Source: Rhodoplanes azumiensis
Lineage (GTDB): Bacteria > Pseudomonadota > Alphaproteobacteria > Rhizobiales > Xanthobacteraceae
Length of the DNA stretch: 64,000 nt
NCBI RefSeq assembly: GCF_042682915.1
Contig: NZ_JBHUIW010000017.1
Coordinates: 1 to 64,000, forward strand
Reading direction: 5' to 3'
Below, piece after piece: positions 26,941 through 35,202 of this stretch (positions are counted from its first letter, which is position 1; each line of letters starts with the position of its first letter). Position numbers and translations under genes: made by a program. Below the pieces are notes generated by a model. That model saw only the letters and a list, made by a program, of their open reading frames with translations. It had not been told where the DNA came from and did no database searches.

Positions 26941-28916
26941 TCCCGGAGCTCGGTCACTACGCTCTCGTGCTGGCGCTGGCGCTGGCGCTCGCCCAGGCGA
27001 TCGTCCCGCTGGTCGGCGTGAAGACCGGCGACGACGCGCTCATGGCGGTGGCGACACCGACCGCGGTGGTCCAGTTCGGGTTCGTCGCGCTCGCCTTCGC
27101 GGCGCTCACCGCGAGCTACGTGGTCTCCGACTTCTCGGTCGAGAACGTCGCGGCGAACTCGCACTCGACCATGCCGCTCGTCTACAAGGTCACCAGCGTG
27201 TGGGGGAACCACGAGGGCTCGATGCTCCTGTGGGTGCTGATCCTCGCGCTGTTCGGGGCGCTGCTCGCGGCGCTCGGCCGCAACGTGCCGGCCGTGCTGC
27301 ACGCCGCCGTGCTCTCCGTCCAGGCGATCGTCGCGGTCGCGTTCTACCTGTTCATCCTGCTCACCTCGAATCCATTCGCCCGCCTCGCCCAGCCGCCTTT
27401 CGAGGGCCGCGACCTCAACCCGATTCTCCAGGACATCGGCCTCGCGATCCATCCGCCGCTCCTCTACGTGGGCTATGTCGGCTTCTCGGTCGCCTTCTCG
27501 TTCGCGGCCGGGGCGCTGCTGATCGGCCGCATCGACGCGGCGTGGGCGCGCTTCGTGCGCCCGTGGATCCTGATCGCATGGATCTTCCTCACGCTCGGCA
27601 TCGCGATGGGCTCCTATTGGGCTTATTACGAGCTCGGCTGGGGCGGCTGGTGGTTCTGGGATCCGGTCGAGAACGCCTCGCTGATGCCGTGGCTCGCCGG
27701 GACGGCGCTCCTTCATTCGGCGCTGGTGATGGAGAAGCGCGACGCCCTGAAGGTGTGGACGATTCTGCTCGCCATCCTCACCTTCTCGCTGTCGTTGATG
27801 GGCACGTTCCTGGTGCGCTCGGGCGTACTCACCTCGGTGCACTCCTTCGCCACCGATCCGACGCGCGGCGTCTTCATCCTCGGCATCCTGGTCGTCTTCA
27901 TCGGCGGCTCGTTGACGCTGTTCGCCTGGCGCGCCCCGATGCTGCGGCAGGGCGGCCTGTTCGCGCCGGTGTCGCGCGAGGGCTCGCTGGTCTTCAACAA
28001 CCTGTTCCTCACCACGGCCTGCGCCACCGTGTTCGTCGGCACGCTCTATCCGCTGGCGCTGGAGGCGCTGACGGGGGCGAAGATCTCGGTGGGCGCGCCG
28101 TTCTTCAACATGACCTTCCGCCCCCTGATGGTGCCGCTGCTGATCGCCGTGCCGTTCGGCCCGCTGCTCGCCTGGAAGCGCGGCGACCTCTTGGGCGTCG
28201 CGCAGCGGCTGGTCGCCGCCGCGGCCGTCGCCGTGCTGGCGCTCGTGATCACGTTCGCGGTGCAGGGCGGACCCGTGCTGGCGCCGCTCGGCATCGGCCT
28301 CGCCGCGTTCGTGATCATGGGCGCCGCGACCGACGTCGCCGAGCGCATCGGCCTGTTCCGCCTGCCGATCGGCACGACGTGGCGGCGGGCCGTCGGCCTG
28401 CCGCGCTCGGCCTGGGGCACCGCGCTCGGCCATGCCGGGCTCGGCGTGATGCTGCTCGGCATCGTCGGCGAATCCCAGTGGAACATCGAGCGCATCACGG
28501 CGATGAAGGCCGGCGATGTCGCCACCGTCGGGCGCTACGAGCTGGTGTTCGACGGGCTCGATCAGCGCGAGGGTCCGAACTACCGCGAGCTGTCGGTGCG
28601 CTTCTCGGTGCGCGAGGGCGGCGTGAAGATCGCGACGCTCTCGCCCGCCAAGCGCGCCTTCACGCATCGCGAGATGGCGACCACCGAGGCCGCGCTGATG
28701 CGCCACGGCGTCGGCCAGCTCTACGTCTCGCTCGGCGACCTCAACCCGGACGGCTCGGTCGCCGTGCGCGCCTACGACAAGCCGCTGGTGCTCCTGATCT
28801 GGATCGGCACCATCGTGATGTCGATCGGCGGCGGCCTGTCGCTGTCGGACCGCCGCCTGCGCGTCGGCGCGCCGCGCCCCTCCAAGGCGAGGCTCGCCGC
28901 CCAGCCGGCGGAGTGA
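26937..28916 (+). CDS. ccmF: Cytochrome c haem lyase subunit CcmF (CycK)
   Basis: Polytopic inner-membrane protein of the System I haem ligation complex. 659 residues with about 15 hydrophobic segments. The tryptophan-rich WWD motif GGWWFWDPVENASLMPW lies at about 235-251, and conserved His residues flank it (NSHSTMPLVYK, IHPPLLYVGY). The C-terminal periplasmic loop is followed by a last TM (LVLLIWIGTIVMSIGGGLSL). Start ATG 26937 overlaps the ccmE stop by 4 bp. Confidence 0.97.
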   Translation: MIPELGHYALVLALALALAQAIVPLVGVKTGDDALMAVATPTAVVQFGFVALAFAALTASYVVSDFSVENVAANSHSTMPLVYKVTSVWGNHEGSMLLWVLILALFGALLAALGRNVPAVLHAAVLSVQAIVAVAFYLFILLTSNPFARLAQPPFEGRDLNPILQDIGLAIHPPLLYVGYVGFSVAFSFAAGALLIGRIDAAWARFVRPWILIAWIFLTLGIAMGSYWAYYELGWGGWWFWDPVENASLMPWLAGTALLHSALVMEKRDALKVWTILLAILTFSLSLMGTFLVRSGVLTSVHSFATDPTRGVFILGILVVFIGGSLTLFAWRAPMLRQGGLFAPVSREGSLVFNNLFLTTACATVFVGTLYPLALEALTGAKISVGAPFFNMTFRPLMVPLLIAVPFGPLLAWKRGDLLGVAQRLVAAAAVAVLALVITFAVQGGPVLAPLGIGLAAFVIMGAATDVAERIGLFRLPIGTTWRRAVGLPRSAWGTALGHAGLGVMLLGIVGESQWNIERITAMKAGDVATVGRYELVFDGLDQREGPNYRELSVRFSVREGGVKIATLSPAKRAFTHREMATTEAALMRHGVGQLYVSLGDLNPDGSVAVRAYDKPLVLLIWIGTIVMSIGGGLSLSDRRLRVGAPRPSKARLAAQPAE

Positions 28917-28921
28917 CCGCG

Positions 28922-29389
28922 ATGAAGAAACGTCTGCCGCTTCTGGTCGTTCTCGCGCTGCTGATTGCGGCGCCGGCCCTCGCCGTGCAACCCGACGAGA
29001 TGCTCAAGGATCCGGCGCAGGAGCAGCGGGCGCGCGACATCTCGCAGCACCTGCGTTGCCTGGTCTGCCAGAACCAGTCGATCGACGATTCCGACGCCGG
29101 GCTCGCCCGCGATCTGCGCCTCCTGGTGCGCGAGCGGATCGAGAAGGGCGACAGCAATGCCCAAGTGATCGACTATCTGGTCGCCCGCTACGGCGAGTTC
29201 GTGCTCTTGAAGCCGCGCTTCTCGCTGCAGACCGCGATCCTGTGGATCGCGCCCGCCCTGATCCTGCTCGCCGGCGCGATCGGCTTCGGCGTGATGCTGC
29301 ACCGCCGCCGCGACGCCGCCGAGATGGCCGTCGCCGCCCCGCTCAGCGACGAGGAGAAGAAGAAGCTCGCCGAGCTGACGAAGGGATAG
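28922..29389 (+). CDS. ccmH: Cytochrome c maturation thiol oxidoreductase CcmH (CycL)
   Basis: Reduces apocytochrome CxxCH thiols for haem attachment. 155 residues: cleavable signal (1-21), the redox motif LRCLVCQNQSI at about 41-51, a three-helix domain ending ARYGEFVLLKPRF, then one C-terminal TM (TAILWIAPALILLAGAIGFG). Starts 5 bp after ccmF. It is the last gene of the cycHJKL-type operon; ccmABCDG are not in this window and must be elsewhere. A palindromic repeat follows the stop by about 10 bp. Confidence 0.96.
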   Translation: MKKRLPLLVVLALLIAAPALAVQPDEMLKDPAQEQRARDISQHLRCLVCQNQSIDDSDAGLARDLRLLVRERIEKGDSNAQVIDYLVARYGEFVLLKPRFSLQTAILWIAPALILLAGAIGFGVMLHRRRDAAEMAVAAPLSDEEKKKLAELTKG

Positions 29390-29399
29390 GGCCGCCGCC

Positions 29400-29507
29400 G
29401 TAGGGTGGGCAAAGGCGCGCGAGCGCCGTGCCCACGCGGTCGTCAGAAGCGGTCGTGAGTCGCGCGTGGCGGTCGTTGGTGGGCACGCTTTGCTTTGCCC
29501 ACCCTAC
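29400..29507. repeat. Intergenic palindromic element, family D
   Basis: About 108 bp with perfect 15-bp inverted ends GTAGGGTGGGCAAAG (29400-29414) and CTTTGCCCACCCTAC (29493-29507), plus an inner GTGCCCAC/GTGGGCAC pair. It separates ccmH from the convergent corA gene (stops 29389 and 29511), so a transcript from either side would fold it; it may serve as a terminator. No ORF. Confidence 0.88.
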
Positions 29508-29510
29508 ACA

Positions 29511-30560
29511 CTACAGCCAACCCACCCGCCGGAACCACCAGAACAGCCCGCCGCAGGCGGTGAGGATGGCGGCGACCACGACGTAGTAGCCCCATTCCCA
29601 TTCCAGCTCCGGCATGTGCTTGAAGTTCATGCCGTAGATGCCTGCGACCGCGGTCGGCACCGCGAGGATGGCGGCCCAGGCGGCGAGCCGCCGCGTGATC
29701 ACGGTCTGCTGCATCTGCCCGACCATCAGGCCGGCCTCGAACGCGAAGGCGAGCACCTCGCGCAGCGTGTCGATCTCCGACTGGGTGCGCTTGATGTGGT
29801 CGGTGACGTCGCGGAAGAGCGGCTGCAGGTTCGGGTCGATGGCGGTGAGCTTGGAGTGCTCCAGTCGCTGGCACACGTCGACCAGCGGGCCGGCGGCGTT
29901 GCGCAGCCTCAAAAGGTCGCGGCGCAGCGTGTAGAGCCGCTCGATCGCCTCGGTGCCGAGGCTGTTCTCCAGCACCCGGTCCTCGATGCGCTCGACCTCC
30001 TCGGTGATCGCCTCCAGCACCGGGGCGTAGTTGTCGACGATGAAGTCGAGCACCGCATAGAGGATGTAGTCCTCGCCCTGGATCAGCATGTCGGGCGAGG
30101 CCTCGCAGCGCCGCCTGATGTCGGCATAGGAGCGCGAGGCGCCGTGACGCACGCTCACCACGTAGCCGTGGCCGACGAACAGGTGCGTCTCGCCGAAGGC
30201 GACGCGGCCGTCGACCATCTGGGCCGTGCGGGCGACGACGAACAGCGTGTCGCCGTACTGCTCGAGCTTGGGCTGCTGATGCGCCTTCTCGGCGTCCTCG
30301 ATGGCGAGCGGGTGGAGGGCGAACTGTCGCTGGACGGTGGCGAGCAGCGCGTGGTCGGGCTCGTACAGGCCGATCCAGACGACGTGATCGGGGCGCTTCG
30401 CCCAGCTCCCGGCCTCCTCGACCGGAATGTCGGCGAGCCGCCGGCCGGCCCGATAGACGACCGCGTTGACCAGGCCGTGGATGTCGCCGTCGGGCCGATG
30501 CGGCGGGGTGAGCGCGGCAGTCGTGGGCGCGTCGCGCCGGTCCGGCAGGATCTCAGTCAT
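29511..30560 (-). CDS. corA: Magnesium/cobalt transporter CorA
   Basis: Pentameric Mg2+ (or Co2+/Ni2+) channel of the inner membrane. 349 residues: a large cytoplasmic N-terminal domain, the long stalk helix (about 190-290), TM1 about 292-310 ending in the selectivity motif YGMNFKHMPE, and TM2 (YYVVVAAILTACGGLFWWF) followed by a short basic end. ATG 30560 is supported by GGAGA 5 nt upstream; a longer N-terminus is open but not homologous. A second, different CorA-type gene begins at 63603. Confidence 0.95.
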   Translation of the reverse strand: MTEILPDRRDAPTTAALTPPHRPDGDIHGLVNAVVYRAGRRLADIPVEEAGSWAKRPDHVVWIGLYEPDHALLATVQRQFALHPLAIEDAEKAHQQPKLEQYGDTLFVVARTAQMVDGRVAFGETHLFVGHGYVVSVRHGASRSYADIRRRCEASPDMLIQGEDYILYAVLDFIVDNYAPVLEAITEEVERIEDRVLENSLGTEAIERLYTLRRDLLRLRNAAGPLVDVCQRLEHSKLTAIDPNLQPLFRDVTDHIKRTQSEIDTLREVLAFAFEAGLMVGQMQQTVITRRLAAWAAILAVPTAVAGIYGMNFKHMPELEWEWGYYVVVAAILTACGGLFWWFRRVGWL

Positions 30561-30903
30561 GCTCGGTCTCCGCGGCCCGGCCGCCGACAGCCGCGATGTG
30601 TCGCGGCGGGAAGGCCAACCCGCCGGCGGATGGGCGTCGATGTAACCCGGCCCGGCACCGCCGCCAAGTCGCACCTTCGAGGGAGGCCTTGTTCTTGGCC
30701 AAGTAGTTGAAAGACAATATATTTTGTTTTTCTCGCAGATTACCGAGTTTTAATCCGGCGGTCAGCACGCGGTAATCCGGCGATCTCCATCTTCTCCGAC
30801 GACGGTGATGCGGTTCGCGCCGCCGAACGAGCCGAACGACATGATCACGAACGATATGACGCCGAACGACATGATGCCGAACGACCTGAAGATGGAGCCT
30901 TCG
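30561..30903. other. Divergent intergenic region between corA and degP
   Basis: About 340 bp. An AT-rich stretch at about 30700-30760 (GAAAGACAATATATTTTG, TTTTTCTC) is the likely degP promoter zone, unusual in this GC-rich sequence. Three 15-bp repeats follow at 30834-30878. The degP frame is open through these repeats but the ribosome site lies after them. Confidence 0.5.
30834..30878 (+). repeat. Three 15-bp repeats in the degP leader
   Basis: GAACGACATGATCAC, GAACGATATGACGCC and GAACGACATGATGCC lie head to tail, with partial copies before and after. They are in frame with degP and would encode NDM-type repeats if translated from a GTG/ATG at 30805/30808, but the Shine-Dalgarno GGAG at 30894 favours ATG 30904, making them leader sequence. 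Confidence 0.8.
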
Positions 30904-32454
30904 ATGAACGAGACCGAATCCCGGACCGGCAAGCTGCGCAGCCTGGTGTCGGCGCGGCGCCTCGCGCTGCTCGCGACGGTCGGCGCGCTCGGCGCCGGCG
31001 TGCTCTTCGTCAATCCCGATTTCGTGCCCGGCAACCGCCACTCGGCGCTGCTCGCCCCCGCCTACGCCCAGAACACGCAGCGCCCCGCCGGGTTCGCCGA
31101 CATCGTCGACAAGGTGAAGCCGGCCGTGATCTCGGTGAAGGTCAAGGTCAGCGAGGACCGGCCGCGCATCGGCACCCGGGGCGAGGATCCGTTCGGCCAG
31201 GGCTCGCCCTTCGAGTTCTTCTTCCGCCGCTTCGGCGAGGGGCAGAACGGCCTGCCGGACCAGCCGCAGAACCCGCGCCGCCGGCAGTACTCGACCGGCC
31301 AGGGCTCCGGCTTCTTCATCACGCCGGACGGCTACGCCGTCACCAACAACCACGTGGTCGACAAGGCCGAGAGCGTCCAGGTGACCACCGACGACGGCAA
31401 GACCTACACGGCCAAGGTGATCGGCACCGATCCGCGCACCGATCTCGCGCTGATCAAGGTCGAGGGCCGCACCGACTTCCCGGCGGTCGCGCTCGGCGAC
31501 AAGGCGCCGCGCATCGGCGACTGGGTGCTGGCCGTCGGCAATCCGTTCGGACTCGGCGGCACCGTCACGGCCGGCATCGTCTCGGCCCGCGGCCGCGACA
31601 TCGGCGCCGGCCCCTACGACGACTTCCTGCAGATCGACGCGCCGGTCAATCGCGGCAACTCGGGCGGCCCGACCTTCGACATGGACGGCAACGTGATCGG
31701 CGTCAACACGGCGATCTTCTCGCCGTCCGGCGGCTCGGTCGGCATCGCCTTCGCGATCCCCGCCGACACGGTCCGCTCGGTGGTCGCCCAGCTCAAGGAC
31801 AAGGGCAAGGTGTCGCGCGGCTGGATCGGTGTGCAGATCCAGTCGGTCACCGACGACATCGCCGACAGCCTCGGCCTCAAGACCGACCAGGGCGCGCTGG
31901 TCGCCGAGCCGCAGGCCGGCAGCCCGGCCGCCAAGGCCGGCATCAAGTCCGGTGACGTGATCACGGCCGTCAACGGCGAGCCCGTGAAGGACTCCAAGAA
32001 CCTCGCCCGCACCATCGGCATGATGGCGCCTGGCACCACCGTGAAGCTCGACGTCTTCCGCAACGGCAAGACCGAGACGCTGAGCCTGACGCTCGGCGAG
32101 CTGCCCAAGGAACAGCGGCTCGCCTCGCGCGGCGACGGCGACGGCGAGCGCGCCGGCCGCAGCGGCGACACGAAGGTGCCGCGGCTCGGCCTGACGCTCG
32201 CCCCGGCCGGCGCGGTCGCCGGCGGCGGCAGCGAGGGCGTGGTCGTCACCCAGGTCGATCCCGACGGTGCGGCCGGCGATCGGCTGAAGACCGGCGACGT
32301 CATCCTCGACGTCGGCGGCATGACCGTGAGCTCCCCGGCCGACGTCCGCAAGGCGCTCGGCGAGGCCCAGACGGGCGGCAAGAAGACCGTCCTGATGCGC
32401 GTCAAGACCGGCCAGAACACCCGCTTCGTCGCGGTGCCCCTGGCCAAGGGCTGA
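30904..32454 (+). CDS. degP: Periplasmic serine endoprotease Do (DegP/HtrA/MucD family)
   Basis: Envelope protease and chaperone for misfolded periplasmic proteins. 516 residues: signal or anchor segment about 20-36 and a likely cleavage near AYAQ (53-56), trypsin-like domain with H150 (TNNHVVD), D180 (DPRTDLALIKV) and S253 (RGNSGGP), then two PDZ domains (about 285-375 and 405-505). The LA-loop region 84-130 is long and charged. ATG 30904 is chosen because GGAG sits 6 nt upstream. It is followed by a terminator hairpin. The order ccm operon, degP, regulator, kinase, glnE is, as I recall it, also found in Sinorhizobium meliloti. Confidence 0.95.
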   Translation: MNETESRTGKLRSLVSARRLALLATVGALGAGVLFVNPDFVPGNRHSALLAPAYAQNTQRPAGFADIVDKVKPAVISVKVKVSEDRPRIGTRGEDPFGQGSPFEFFFRRFGEGQNGLPDQPQNPRRRQYSTGQGSGFFITPDGYAVTNNHVVDKAESVQVTTDDGKTYTAKVIGTDPRTDLALIKVEGRTDFPAVALGDKAPRIGDWVLAVGNPFGLGGTVTAGIVSARGRDIGAGPYDDFLQIDAPVNRGNSGGPTFDMDGNVIGVNTAIFSPSGGSVGIAFAIPADTVRSVVAQLKDKGKVSRGWIGVQIQSVTDDIADSLGLKTDQGALVAEPQAGSPAAKAGIKSGDVITAVNGEPVKDSKNLARTIGMMAPGTTVKLDVFRNGKTETLSLTLGELPKEQRLASRGDGDGERAGRSGDTKVPRLGLTLAPAGAVAGGGSEGVVVTQVDPDGAAGDRLKTGDVILDVGGMTVSSPADVRKALGEAQTGGKKTVLMRVKTGQNTRFVAVPLAKG

Positions 32455-32858
32455 CCGCCGCCTCGGGGCGCTGCCGTCGGTCCTCGAGTCGCCCCGGCCC
32501 GGCAGCCCCCGAACACGGGACGGTCTCGGCCGTCCCGTCTGTCTTCGCGAACCGGGTCGGGCCCGCCCGCCCCGCTGCGGTCGACGGTTCCGGCATATCC
32601 TCGCCCCGCTGGGCCGTCGGTGGAGGGGACGGCGGTGCGCCGTCGTCCCCTTTCCGCGCTGCCCGGACGTCAAAATCGGGCGAATCCGATCCCCGGTGTG
32701 GTTGTCATGGCGTCGGGGGCTCGCTACTTCTCCGGATGGAGGCGGCCATGCCGTCGGTTCCCGTGTCGTCCGTATCCACGTCGTCGATGTCGCGGATGCC
32801 GGCCGTCGAGCCGCCGTCCGAGGCGGGGGCCGTCGCGGCCGACGCCAAGGTTCTCGCC
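32455..32858. other. Intergenic region between degP and the response-regulator gene
   Basis: About 400 bp. It contains the degP terminator hairpin at 32516-32546 and then about 300 bp of GC-rich sequence that must hold the promoter of the regulator/kinase pair. The regulator frame is open from 32736, but the homologous protein begins at 32859. No other gene is seen. Confidence 0.5.
32516..32546 (+). terminator. Terminator hairpin after degP
   Basis: Inverted repeat CGGGACGG (32516-32523) / CCGTCCCG (32530-32537) with a 6-nt loop, followed by TCTGTCTTCG. An 8-bp GC stem with a T/C-rich tail fits a weak Rho-independent terminator, 62 nt after the degP stop. Confidence 0.6.
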
Positions 32859-33539
32859 ATGCGCCTGTTGATCATCGAAGACGATCGCGACGCCGCCGAC
32901 TATCTGGTCAAGGCGCTGCGCGAGGTCGGCCATGTGGCGGACCATGCCGCCGACGGCGAGGAGGGTCTGGCGCTCGCCGGCCACGAGGCCTACGACGTCC
33001 TGATCGTCGACCGGATGCTGCCCAAGCGCGACGGCCTCTCGGTCATCGGCGCGCTGCGCGCCAAGGGCATCACGGTGCCGGCCCTGATCCTGTCGGCGCT
33101 CGGTGCCGTCGACGATCGCGTCAAGGGGCTGCGCGCCGGCGGCGACGACTACCTCGCGAAGCCCTACTCGTTCGCCGAGCTGCTCGCCCGCATCGAGGTG
33201 CTGGCGCGGCGCCACGGCGGCCGCGAGGAGACCGTCTACCGGGTCGGCGATCTCGAGCTCGATCGCCTGTCGCATCGGGTCACCCGCGGCAAGGAGGAGA
33301 TCGCCCTGCAGCCGCGCGAGTTCCGCCTGCTCGAATACCTGATGAAGCACGCCGGCCAGGTGGTCACCCGCACCATGCTGCTGGAGAACGTGTGGGACTA
33401 TCACTTCGATCCCCAGACCAACGTGATCGACGTGCACGTCTCGCGCCTGCGCGGCAAGATCGACAAGGGGTTCGCGCAGCCGCTCCTCCACACGGTCCGC
33501 GGGGCCGGATACATGATCCGTGACGCGGCATCCGGCTAA
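32859..33539 (+). CDS. OmpR/PhoB-family response regulator
   Basis: DNA-binding partner of the kinase that follows. 226 residues from ATG 32859 (MRLLIIEDD, AAGG 8 nt upstream). Receiver domain 1-115 with acidic pair D8/D9, phosphoacceptor D51 (LIVDRMLPKRDG) and Lys in AKPYSF; winged-helix effector about 128-222 (LQPREFRLLEYLMKHAGQVV, NVIDVHVSRLRGKID, VRGAGYMI). Together with the downstream kinase and glnE this resembles the FeuPQ/DegP-linked systems of rhizobia, but the signal is not known. The kinase gene begins 138 bp later, after a palindromic element. Confidence 0.93.
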   Translation: MRLLIIEDDRDAADYLVKALREVGHVADHAADGEEGLALAGHEAYDVLIVDRMLPKRDGLSVIGALRAKGITVPALILSALGAVDDRVKGLRAGGDDYLAKPYSFAELLARIEVLARRHGGREETVYRVGDLELDRLSHRVTRGKEEIALQPREFRLLEYLMKHAGQVVTRTMLLENVWDYHFDPQTNVIDVHVSRLRGKIDKGFAQPLLHTVRGAGYMIRDAASG

Positions 33540-33550
33540 GCGGCCCGTCG

Positions 33551-33653
33551 GTCATTCCGGGGCGCACCGAAGGTGCGAACCCGGAATCCAGCGGCACGCT
33601 CCGAGGATGTGGCTGGATTCCGGGTCCGGCGCGATGCGCCGGCCCGGACTGAC
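33551..33653. repeat. Intergenic palindromic element, family A, copy 1
   Basis: About 103 bp, starting TCATTCCGGGGCGCACC and ending with the rough complement GCGCCGGCCCGGACTGAC. Inner arms CCCGGAATCCAG and CTGGATTCCGGG face each other. It sits between the response regulator and its kinase, a site where read-through is expected, so it may tune relative expression. Confidence 0.8.
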
Positions 33654-33677
33654 ATCGAACGATGGCTGCGGCCGGAC

Positions 33678-35192
33678 ATGACAAGCCTCGCTAAGCTCCT
33701 CAAGACCACGGTCTTCCGCCTCACCCTTCTGTATCTTCTGGTGATGGCGCTGTTCGCCGCGTTCCTGCTCGGCTATTTCGCCCTCAACACCCGGCGGCTG
33801 ATGAACGAGCAGATCGTCCGCACGGTCGAGACCGAGACGGACGAACTCACCCGCCAATACGAGACCGCCGGCCTGCGCCGGCTCGTCTTCATCGTCGAGA
33901 GTCGTGGCAACCAGCCCGGCTCCAGCCTCTATCTCGTGACGACGCCGAACGGCGGCGGCATCGCCGGCAACGTCGCCTCGCTGGAGGCGGGCGTGATCGA
34001 GCGGTCCGGCTGGGTCGAGACGAGCTACCGGCGGCTGGAGGAGCCCGACGGCGGCGAGCACACGGCGCTCGTCAAGGTGACCGAGCTGCCCGGCGGCTTC
34101 CGCCTCCTGGTCGGTCGCGACCTCGCCGAGCGCGAGCACCTGTTCCGTATCGTCGCGACGGCGGGGCGCTGGTCGGTGGCGATCGTCGTGGTTCTCGGTC
34201 TCGTCGGCGGCGTCTTCGTCAGCCGCCGGGTGTTGCGCCGGATCGACGCGATGACCGACACGGCGCGCGTCATCATGGCGGGCGACCTCGCCGGGCGGCT
34301 CCCGGTCGCCGGCTCGGGCGACGAGCTCGACCGTCTGGCGACCAGCCTCAACACCATGCTGGAGCGCATCGAGACGCTGCTGCGCGGGCTGAAGGAGGTC
34401 ACCGACAACGTCGCCCACGACCTCAAGACGCCGCTCACCCGGCTGCGCAACCGCAGCGAGGCGGCGCTGCGCCATGCCGCGAGCGAAGCCGACTACCGGC
34501 AGACGTTGGAGGCGGTGATCGAGGAGTCCGACGGGCTGATCCGCACCTTCGAGAGCCTCCTGATGATCGCCCGGGCCGAGTCCGGGGAGCCGCGCGCCGA
34601 CATGGTGGTGTTCGACGCGGCCGCGATCGCCCGGGACGTCGGCGAGCTGTACGAGCCGCTCGCCGAGGAGAAGGGGCTGGCCCTGCGGGTCGAGGCGGCC
34701 GAGGCGGCGCCGGTATGCGCCAATCGTGAGCTGATCGGCCAGGCGCTGGCCAACCTGATCGACAACGCCATCAAGTACGCCGCCGAGGCGGACGCCGCGG
34801 ACCGGGCCGCGGCGGCACCGCCGGCCGGGCTCCCGGTCGCGACGGGTGCCGGCGAACCGGAGCATGGGGCGACGCTGCTGGTCGAGGCTCCGACCGCGGT
34901 GCCGCCGATGTTTCCGCCACCCCCCGCCGACGTCGTGGTCGTCGCCGCCGCGGTCGGCGAACGCGTCGAGATCTCGGTCGCCGATCGCGGGCCCGGAATT
35001 GCGGCGGAGGACCGCTCCCGGGTGCTCGAACGCTTCGTTCGGCTCGAGAAGAGCCGCTCCAAGCCTGGCTCCGGGCTCGGATTGAGCCTTGCATCCGCGA
35101 TCGCGCGGCTTCATGGAGGGGAACTGCGGCTGGAAGACAATGCGCCGGGTCTTCGGGTCGTCCTGTCCCTCCCTCGTGCGCAGCCCGCCTGA
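33678..35192 (+). CDS. Membrane sensor histidine kinase paired with the OmpR-type regulator
   Basis: 504 residues. TM1 13-34, periplasmic sensor about 36-160, TM2 164-182, HAMP about 183-235, HisKA with phosphoacceptor H247 (NVAHDLKTPLTRLRNRSE), then the ATPase domain: N-box NLIDNAIKYA (359-368), DRGPGI and GSGLGLSLASAI. Between N-box and G1 box lies an insert of about 57 residues (369-425) made of Ala, Pro, Gly and Val, where most kinases have only a short strand and turn. It may be an added loop without effect on the fold. ATG 33678 is the start; the upstream open frame is repeat DNA. glnE starts 10 bp after the stop. Confidence 0.92.
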   Translation: MTSLAKLLKTTVFRLTLLYLLVMALFAAFLLGYFALNTRRLMNEQIVRTVETETDELTRQYETAGLRRLVFIVESRGNQPGSSLYLVTTPNGGGIAGNVASLEAGVIERSGWVETSYRRLEEPDGGEHTALVKVTELPGGFRLLVGRDLAEREHLFRIVATAGRWSVAIVVVLGLVGGVFVSRRVLRRIDAMTDTARVIMAGDLAGRLPVAGSGDELDRLATSLNTMLERIETLLRGLKEVTDNVAHDLKTPLTRLRNRSEAALRHAASEADYRQTLEAVIEESDGLIRTFESLLMIARAESGEPRADMVVFDAAAIARDVGELYEPLAEEKGLALRVEAAEAAPVCANRELIGQALANLIDNAIKYAAEADAADRAAAAPPAGLPVATGAGEPEHGATLLVEAPTAVPPMFPPPPADVVVVAAAVGERVEISVADRGPGIAAEDRSRVLERFVRLEKSRSKPGSGLGLSLASAIARLHGGELRLEDNAPGLRVVLSLPRAQPA

Positions 35193-35202
35193 AGGATCTT
35201 CC

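Noticed and set aside
33551..33653. Dispersed palindromes as insertion sequences
   Set aside because: They lack any ORF and visible target-site duplications; treated as non-coding repeats.
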